A stretch of 38,943 nt of DNA from Anaerolineales bacterium (GTDB lineage Bacteria > Chloroflexota > Anaerolineae > Anaerolineales > UBA11579): NCBI GenBank assembly GCA_016935415.1, contig JAFGRA010000420.1, positions 1 to 38,943 of the forward strand. The letters run 5' to 3'. Both the position numbers and the translations under genes were made by a program. This document shows, one piece after another, positions 33,630 to 38,943 of the stretch. The notes under the pieces were generated by a model, which worked only from the letters and a program-made list of their open reading frames with translations, did no database searches and was not told where the DNA came from. Within the stretch, counting starts at the first letter, position 1; each line of letters begins with the position of its first letter.

Positions 33630-35726
33630 ATGCGCAGCCGTAACGTAGCGTTCATCATTTTTACCTCCATTCTGCTGTATTCCTGTACACGCTCCAGTAC
33701 AGCACTATTCACGATTACTCCGGGGGATGAAACAAGCGCAGTCATCCAAAATCCCAACAGCCAACTCTTATTACCCAGTGAAAACCAACCACACGAGAGC
33801 GAGATGATCGAATACACATATCAAGGCGAACACCGCGCCCCAGAGATCCCGGCCGGGCTGGAATGGTTGAACGTCGACCAGCCGCTTACCATTCACGAGG
33901 ATTTGAAAGGTAAGATCGTCCTGCTCGATTTCTGGACTTCCGGCTGCGTCAACTGCATGCACGTGATCCCGGAACTCAAGCGTCTGGAAGCCGAATACCC
34001 TGACTCGCTGGTAGTGATCGGTATCCATTCTGGTAAATTCCAAGCCGAAGGTGAGATCGAATCGCTGCGCCAGGCGGTGGTACGCTACGGCATCGAGCAC
34101 CCCGTGGTCAATGATAAGCGTTTCGTGGTCTGGCGCGACTATAACGCGCGTGCCTGGCCCTCACTATTTCTGATCGACCCGCAGGGCAATGCGATCGGCT
34201 ACCACATGGGCGAAGGTGTCTATGATGTTTTCCAGCCGATCATCGACGTGATGGATAAAGAATATACCGCCAGCGGCGTGATCGATACTGCTCCGTTGCA
34301 ACTCGTTCTAGAAAAGAACGCCGCACCGCCCACCTTATTGGAATACCCTGGCAAAGTGCTGGCAGATGAAGAAGGCCAACGCCTGTTCATCGCCGACAGC
34401 GGCCACCACCGCGTTTTAGTGACCAACCTTAAAGGGGAGCTGCAAGTCGTGATCGGTTCAGGCAGGCCGGGGTACACCGACAGCGCATTCCCCAACGCCG
34501 AATTCTCCAAACCGCAGGGCATGGCGCTTTCCGCCGACGGGCAGACGCTGTACATCGCCGACCGTGATAACCATGTGATTCGCGCTGCCAACCTTGCGAC
34601 CCACGAAGTGACCACCATCGCCGGGACCGGTAAGCAAGCCCGCCAATATCCGAGCGGAGAACCAGCCCTGGAAACCGATTTCAGTTCCCCCTGGGATTTG
34701 TACTTACACGCCGACAAGCTCTATATCGCCAGCGCAGGCGTGCACCAGCTTTGGGTGCTCGACCTGACCAAGAACCGCGTGGATGTGTTCGCGGGCAACG
34801 GCGGCGAGGGTATCGACGACGGCCCGCCCGAAAACGCCACCCTGGCGCAGCCTTCCGGCCTGGCGAGTGACGGCCTGGCGCTCTATTTCACCGACCCCGA
34901 ATCCAGCGCGGTGCGCAGCGTGCCGTTAAGCGGAGAGGGCGAAGTGCGCACAATCATCGGCATTGGCCTGTTCGATTTCGGTGACGAGGACGGCAGCTAC
35001 CCCGATGCCCGCCTGCAACACGCCCTGGGTATTGCTTACTACGGCAGCCGCCTGTTCGTAGCCGATACCTATAACAACAAGATCAAAGTGATCGACCCGA
35101 TCAAGCAGACTAGCGAAACCTGGCTGGGCAACGGTGCGGCCGGTTGGCAGGATGGCGTGTTGCAAGAAGCCCAATTTGCCGAACCCGGCGGTTTGAGCAT
35201 TGCCGGGAACCAGTTGTTCGTCGCCGATACCAACAATCACCTCATCCGGGTCGTCAACCTGAACACCGGCGTGGTGCAAACCCTACGCCTGACCAATCTG
35301 GAACTGCTGGCCGCCAGCCAGGATGCCGCCAACGAAGCGCAAACACTGCAACTGGAACCGCAAACGATTAGCAATGGGGACGGTGAATTGGTATTGAATT
35401 TCACGCTGCCTGAAGGCTACAAATTCAATGAACTGGGCACTTCGACCGTAACCTGGCACGAGGATGACGATGAGGAAGTGATCTCTCGGGAGTTTTCTAA
35501 CACCTATACAGCCAAGACTCCCGAATTCCCGCTGCGCTATCCGGCCAAGTTCTCGAACGGGCAAACCAGCCTACATATCACCGCCACGCTTTACTATTGC
35601 AAAGCCGCCGAAACCGAGGTATGCCTGATCGAGGAAGTGTCGCTGGAAGTGCCGGTGCGTGTGGATGATAACATTTCCAAGAAAGATATCACCATAGAAT
35701 ACGATCTACCGGCGCTGGAGCACTAA
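33630..35726 (+). CDS. Thioredoxin–NHL propeller protein (NHLRC2-like)
   Basis: 698 residues, secreted. The N-terminus looks like a lipoprotein signal (ILLYSC, Cys19), though the lipobox is not ideal. A TlpA-like thioredoxin domain (about 85-205) has the redox pair CVNC (Cys106, Cys109) in VLLDFWTSGCVNCMHVIPE. A six-bladed NHL beta-propeller follows (about 235-550; FIADSGHHRVLVTNLKGEL, YIADRDNHVIRAANLA, FVADTNNHLIRVVNL). The C-terminus is a beta domain. This order is that of eukaryotic NHLRC2, so it is a bacterial relative. AAGGA precedes the ATG. A stretch of 99 bases separates it from the VWA gene. The role is probably extracytoplasmic disulfide handling with a propeller-bound partner. Confidence 0.9.
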   Translation: MRSRNVAFIIFTSILLYSCTRSSTALFTITPGDETSAVIQNPNSQLLLPSENQPHESEMIEYTYQGEHRAPEIPAGLEWLNVDQPLTIHEDLKGKIVLLDFWTSGCVNCMHVIPELKRLEAEYPDSLVVIGIHSGKFQAEGEIESLRQAVVRYGIEHPVVNDKRFVVWRDYNARAWPSLFLIDPQGNAIGYHMGEGVYDVFQPIIDVMDKEYTASGVIDTAPLQLVLEKNAAPPTLLEYPGKVLADEEGQRLFIADSGHHRVLVTNLKGELQVVIGSGRPGYTDSAFPNAEFSKPQGMALSADGQTLYIADRDNHVIRAANLATHEVTTIAGTGKQARQYPSGEPALETDFSSPWDLYLHADKLYIASAGVHQLWVLDLTKNRVDVFAGNGGEGIDDGPPENATLAQPSGLASDGLALYFTDPESSAVRSVPLSGEGEVRTIIGIGLFDFGDEDGSYPDARLQHALGIAYYGSRLFVADTYNNKIKVIDPIKQTSETWLGNGAAGWQDGVLQEAQFAEPGGLSIAGNQLFVADTNNHLIRVVNLNTGVVQTLRLTNLELLAASQDAANEAQTLQLEPQTISNGDGELVLNFTLPEGYKFNELGTSTVTWHEDDDEEVISREFSNTYTAKTPEFPLRYPAKFSNGQTSLHITATLYYCKAAETEVCLIEEVSLEVPVRVDDNISKKDITIEYDLPALEH

Positions 35727-35815
35727 ATACATTTTTCTCACAGCGGTTCGCTGAATAAAAAGCAGATATCCAAACAGTCCTTGATTGCATCAAGACCTCG
35801 CTTGGCTATGCGCAT

Positions 35816-36628
35816 TTATCTGGCTAACTGGCGTTCAAGCGCCGCCCCGAATTCTGCCCCCAGGAAAAACAAAAGGCCCACCAGATACGTCCAGAAGACC
35901 AGTGCGATCACCCAGGCCAACGAGCCATAAATGTAACCGTAGGTGGTCATTGCCAGACCCAGATAATAAGCAAAAATATGCTTGGCCACCTCAATCAAAA
36001 TTCCGGCCAGAACTGCCCCGGCTAAAGCCGGTTTCCAGGCAATTTCCCGGCTGGGAAAATAGCGAAACAATAAGAAACAGGTCAGCGTAATTGCCCAGAA
36101 ACTCACCATCGGCCCAACCCAGGCCTGATTCCAACCCAGATTCCGCAGCACGAATTCCAGCAATGGGCCAAGCATCACCGATATCAAGAAGAGCACACTC
36201 AGCAACACGACCACCGCAGCGCCAAGCAAGCGCCTGCGCACGAACGGTCGTGGTGTACTTTCCCAAACCACGTTCATTCCTAATTCCAGCACGCTGAACA
36301 CTGCCGAGGCAGTCCAGATCAAACCAATCCCGCTGATGATACCGGCCGAGCGTCGCACATTGATCGCCTGCCCGATCACGGCCTGCAAGATCGCCACATT
36401 GCCGGGAAGCAATTGTTCCAGATGCGCGTTCAACGTCTCACGCGTTCCTTCCACCGAAAGGAACTGGCTGCCCAGATAGAACAAAAACAGGATTAAAGGG
36501 AAGACGGAGAACAAGCCATAATATGCCAAGGATGCCGATCTCACTGCGCATTCATGCTCCGTATAGTTCTTGAGAATCCCCCAGATGAAGCTGCCATATT
36601 GCCGGATGCGTCGAGTTATCTTTTCCAT
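35816..36628 (-). CDS. YihY/BrkB-family membrane protein
   Basis: 270 residues with six hydrophobic segments. Family marks are the N-terminal SASLAYYGLFSVFPLILFLF, the segment GLIWTASAVFSVLELGMN, and the C-terminal GSLAWVIALVFWTYLVGLLF followed by LGAEFGAAL. YihY/BrkB proteins (historically mis-called ribonuclease BN) are inner-membrane proteins whose transport function is not settled. The gene stands alone, convergent with the NHLRC2-like gene and divergent from glucokinase. The first 25 residues, rich in Arg, face the cytoplasm. No ribosome site was found within the usual distance, which leaves the start slightly uncertain. Confidence 0.9.
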   Translation of the reverse strand: MEKITRRIRQYGSFIWGILKNYTEHECAVRSASLAYYGLFSVFPLILFLFYLGSQFLSVEGTRETLNAHLEQLLPGNVAILQAVIGQAINVRRSAGIISGIGLIWTASAVFSVLELGMNVVWESTPRPFVRRRLLGAAVVVLLSVLFLISVMLGPLLEFVLRNLGWNQAWVGPMVSFWAITLTCFLLFRYFPSREIAWKPALAGAVLAGILIEVAKHIFAYYLGLAMTTYGYIYGSLAWVIALVFWTYLVGLLFFLGAEFGAALERQLAR

Positions 36629-36663
36629 AACCCCTAGATTATAACAATCGAACGGTTTTTTGA

Positions 36664-36669
36664 TACAAT
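36664..36669 (+). promoter_or_regulatory. Possible -10 box of glucokinase gene
   Basis: TACAAT lies about 53 bases before the TTG start at 36723. The upstream -35 candidate is weak. The 94-base gap 36629-36722 separates divergent genes and holds no other recognisable signal. Confidence 0.35.
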
Positions 36670-36722
36670 CTATGCGGTGTCAAATCAAAGATATTATTCA
36701 TTAAGAATGAGTGAGGATTGCG

Positions 36723-37742
36723 TTGAACCCATCAGCACAAAACGAACAGTATTTACTTGCCGGTGATATCGGCGGAACCAAAACCAGCCTGGCAGTTTAT
36801 TCGACTGCCGGAAACGCCAAAGAACCCCTGCACACCGGTACTTTACCCAGTAATGATTACACCAACCTTGAAACCCTGGCCGAAGCCTATTTGCAGCAAG
36901 CCGGATACGATGTCAGCGCAGCCTGCTTCGGGATCGCCGGACCGGTTGTGGACGGGCGCGTGGAAGTCACCAACCTGCCCTGGATTGTGGTTGTCCACGA
37001 TCTGCGCAGCGCGCTGGGCCTCGACCACCTGTGGCTCCTGAACGACTTAGAATCGATCGCTTACTCGATCCCGATCCTGGACCGTGACGACCTGCATACG
37101 CTGATCGACCGCAAAGCGGATGATGACGGCGCCATCGCCGTGATCGCCCCGGGCACCGGACTAGGCGAAGGCTACCTGACCTATGTCGACGGCGCTTACC
37201 GGGCCTTTCCCTCCGAGGGAGGGCACACCGATTTCGGGCCGGTCAATAACTTGCAAGTCGAACTGCTCACCTATCTGATGGAAACCTTCGAGCACGTCAG
37301 CTACGAGCACGTGTGCTCCGGGATCGGCATTCCCAATATCTACAATTTCCTGCGCGATTGCAGCCATGCTGAAGAACCGGAATGGCTGGCACAGGAACTT
37401 GCTCAGGCCGAGGATCGCACCCCGATAATCGTCAACACCGCCCTGCACCCTGATCGCTCCTGCGAGATTTGTAAGAAAACGCTGGATCTGTTCGTCTCTA
37501 TCCTGGGCGCGGAAGCGGGGAACCTGGCTTTGAAAGTGCTGGCAACCAGCGGCGTGTACCTGGGTGGGGGCATCCCGCCCCGCATCATCTCGGCTTTGGA
37601 AAGCGACACTTTCAAACAAGCCTTCAACAACAAAGGCCGCTTCCGCGACCTGACCAGTAAGATTCCCGTTCACATCATCCTGAACCCTAAAGTCGCCTTG
37701 ATCGGTGCTGCCCGCTATGGATTATCACAACAAAGAAAGTAG
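36723..37742 (+). CDS. glk: Glucokinase
   Basis: 339 residues, glucokinase family PF02685. Family motifs are the phosphate-binding AGDIGGTKTSLAVY near the N-terminus, APGTGLGEGYLTYVDG followed by FPSEGGHTDFGP (sugar-binding Glu and Gly-Gly-His), VCSGIGIPNIYNFL, and VYLGGGIPPRII near the C-terminus. It phosphorylates glucose with ATP in the cytosol, feeding glycolysis. The TTG at 36723 is preferred because GAGGA lies six to seven bases before it. An upstream in-frame GTG at 36711 has no site. The nnrE gene begins 24 bases later, so the two may be co-transcribed. Confidence 0.93.
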   Translation: MNPSAQNEQYLLAGDIGGTKTSLAVYSTAGNAKEPLHTGTLPSNDYTNLETLAEAYLQQAGYDVSAACFGIAGPVVDGRVEVTNLPWIVVVHDLRSALGLDHLWLLNDLESIAYSIPILDRDDLHTLIDRKADDDGAIAVIAPGTGLGEGYLTYVDGAYRAFPSEGGHTDFGPVNNLQVELLTYLMETFEHVSYEHVCSGIGIPNIYNFLRDCSHAEEPEWLAQELAQAEDRTPIIVNTALHPDRSCEICKKTLDLFVSILGAEAGNLALKVLATSGVYLGGGIPPRIISALESDTFKQAFNNKGRFRDLTSKIPVHIILNPKVALIGAARYGLSQQRK

Positions 37743-37766
37743 GCAATCCTTCTCCAGGATCAAAGT

Positions 37767-38504
37767 GTGTTCCAGACCAAAACCGGACAGTTAATTCCTA
37801 CCGTTGACGAAGCGCAAATGCGGGAGGTCGACCGCATTGCCGTTGAAGGTTTCGGTCTGGGTTTGCTGCAAATGATGGAAAACGCCGGTCGCGACCTCGC
37901 GGCTTGCGCCATTGGAATGCTTTCCAGTAAACAAGATACCGTCATCACCATCCTGGCCGGATCGGGCGGCAACGGTGGCGGCGGGATATGCTGCGCTCGG
38001 CATTTGTACAATCGTGGGTACCCTGTCAACCTGATCCTGAATAAGTCCGCAAATGAGCTACAAGGCGCGGCCGCACAGCAATGGAAGATCTTGCAGCAAG
38101 CAGGGCTTACTCCGATTTCATCGCCAGATACAATAACCGCCATCCAAAGCGCCGACCTCGTCATCGATGCCCTGATCGGCTATAGCTTGCGAGCCGCGCC
38201 GCGCGGCCGCGCCGCCGAACTGATCGAACTTGCCAACCACCATGCCACCGCGATTCTCTCCCTGGATTTACCCTCCGGGATGGACGCCACTACCGGCGAG
38301 ACGCCAGGTGCATACATAATGCCCCAATCTACCTTAACCCTGGCACTACCCAAGACTGGCCTCAAAAACCCGACCGCGGGCAATCTCTTACTGGGAGACA
38401 TCGGTATCCCGCCGCAGGTTTACGAGGCGCTGGGCATCACATTCAAGCCATTCTTCGGCCATGATTATTTGATCGAACTTATCCGAACACAGGAAGGATC
38501 ATGA
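37767..38504 (+). CDS. nnrE: NAD(P)H-hydrate epimerase (YjeF N-terminal domain only)
   Basis: 245 residues matching the YjeF_N/AI-BP family, which interconverts R- and S-NAD(P)H hydrate to allow repair of damaged cofactor. Visible features are MREVDRIAVEGFG, MMENAGRDLA, the nucleotide loop GSGGNGGGG and the catalytic region SLDLPSGMDATTG. The loop reads GSGGNGGGG where the usual form is GPGNNGGDG; the missing Asp is notable. The C-terminal ADP-dependent hydratase domain (NnrD), often fused, is absent here. It starts with GTG, with AGGAT seven bases upstream, and its stop overlaps the following lipoprotein gene by ATGA. Confidence 0.88.
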   Translation: MFQTKTGQLIPTVDEAQMREVDRIAVEGFGLGLLQMMENAGRDLAACAIGMLSSKQDTVITILAGSGGNGGGGICCARHLYNRGYPVNLILNKSANELQGAAAQQWKILQQAGLTPISSPDTITAIQSADLVIDALIGYSLRAAPRGRAAELIELANHHATAILSLDLPSGMDATTGETPGAYIMPQSTLTLALPKTGLKNPTAGNLLLGDIGIPPQVYEALGITFKPFFGHDYLIELIRTQEGS

Positions 38505-38943
38505 AAACTTACGCAGCAATATTGCTTGGGGCTACATTTTTACTGGTTGGCTGCGCAACGGCCTCCCCGACACCACAAGCTGAGCCACCAGCGGTCGAAC
38601 CTATCCCCATCCCGGCAACAGAAACCGCCCCCACGCCCACGCAGACTGAAGCACCTGTCCCAACCGAGACAACCCCGCCCACCGAGCCCGAATCAGAGGA
38701 AGCGCTGACCGGACAGGCCAACGCCGATGTACTCTTCGTCCGGGCGACCCAGGCCGCGGACGGCACCTGGTCGTTTGCCGTGACAGTCGAACATCCCGAC
38801 AGCGGTTGGGAGGATTACGCTGACGGCTGGGATGTGGTGCTGCCAGATGGTACCGTAGTCAAGCCCGACCCAGACTCGCCTTTCACGCGCCTGCTGCTGC
38901 ACCCCCATGAAAACGAGCAGCCCTTCACCCGCAGCCAGAGCGG
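38501..38943 (+). CDS. Lipoprotein of unknown function (cut by window edge)
   Basis: The first 147 codons are present. A lipoprotein signal ends in the lipobox LVGC (Cys18). A Pro/Thr/Glu-rich linker of about 45 residues follows, then a folded region beginning VLFVRATQAADGTWSFAVTV and containing WDVVLPDG and LLLHPHENEQPFTR. I do not recognise a named family. The ATG overlaps the nnrE stop as ATGA and has AGGAAGGA upstream, so it is translated with that gene. The linker suggests that the domain stands away from the membrane surface. Confidence 0.85.
   Translation, partial: MKTYAAILLGATFLLVGCATASPTPQAEPPAVEPIPIPATETAPTPTQTEAPVPTETTPPTEPESEEALTGQANADVLFVRATQAADGTWSFAVTVEHPDSGWEDYADGWDVVLPDGTVVKPDPDSPFTRLLLHPHENEQPFTRSQS

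Noticed and set aside
35741-35753. Hairpin CAGCG-GTT-CGCTG between convergent genes
   Set aside because: The stem has only five base pairs and no T-run on either strand, so a terminator call is not supported.

Overview
The window looks like a chromosomal segment of a Chloroflexota bacterium, probably Anaerolineae-like. This is inferred from gene style: an LDH-like malate dehydrogenase close to the Chloroflexus type, DUF4097/LiaX-like proteins, a long ABC–MoxR–von Willebrand A cluster, a FabL-like reductase and a standalone DUF309 protein. No rRNA, tRNA, CRISPR array, prophage or transposase gene was seen. The first and last genes are cut by the window edges.

Layout. 1-2891 (minus): malate dehydrogenase N-terminus, thioredoxin reductase and an M29 aminopeptidase, the last two each followed by a clear hairpin terminator. 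2925-7083 (minus): a six-gene operon behind a near-consensus promoter, with a small GTG-started ORF, a DUF2089 zinc-ribbon/HTH protein, two DUF4097 proteins and two paralogous LiaX/YvlB-type proteins. Five of the six proteins carry the same short SHOCT-like helical module, six copies in all. This is the best candidate for an undescribed system, most likely sensing the envelope or membrane state. 7302-9944 (minus): an orphan protein, a YgfZ-type folate-binding protein and a DMT transporter, ending in a strong terminator.

10124-14675 (plus): a signalling cassette of REC-GAF-kinase, a stand-alone receiver and GAF-GAF-kinase-REC, with no DNA-binding output. 14897-16330 (plus): DUF309 protein, a tiny zinc-ribbon protein and a FabL-like enoyl-ACP reductase. 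16330-16581: two hairpins and a 129-bp nested inverted repeat of REP/MITE type. 16676-19466 (minus): a cyclase-family hydrolase, an N-succinylamino-acid racemase/OSB-synthase homologue and a COG3375 GNAT acyltransferase; the last two suggest D-to-L amino-acid conversion.

19710-33530 (plus): nine tightly packed genes forming one probable transcript: a signal-peptide membrane protein, an ABC-2 ATPase, two paralogous permeases, a membrane-anchored coiled-coil protein, a MoxR AAA+ ATPase, a DUF58 protein, a BatA-like VWA protein and a giant membrane protein with two VWA domains flanking a GATase-like fold. Together they look like a membrane-associated chaperone/exporter machine. 33630-35726 (plus): a secreted thioredoxin–NHL propeller protein resembling NHLRC2. 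35816-36628 (minus): a YihY/BrkB membrane protein. 36723-38943 (plus): glucokinase, NAD(P)H-hydrate epimerase and the start of a lipoprotein, the last two overlapping by ATGA.
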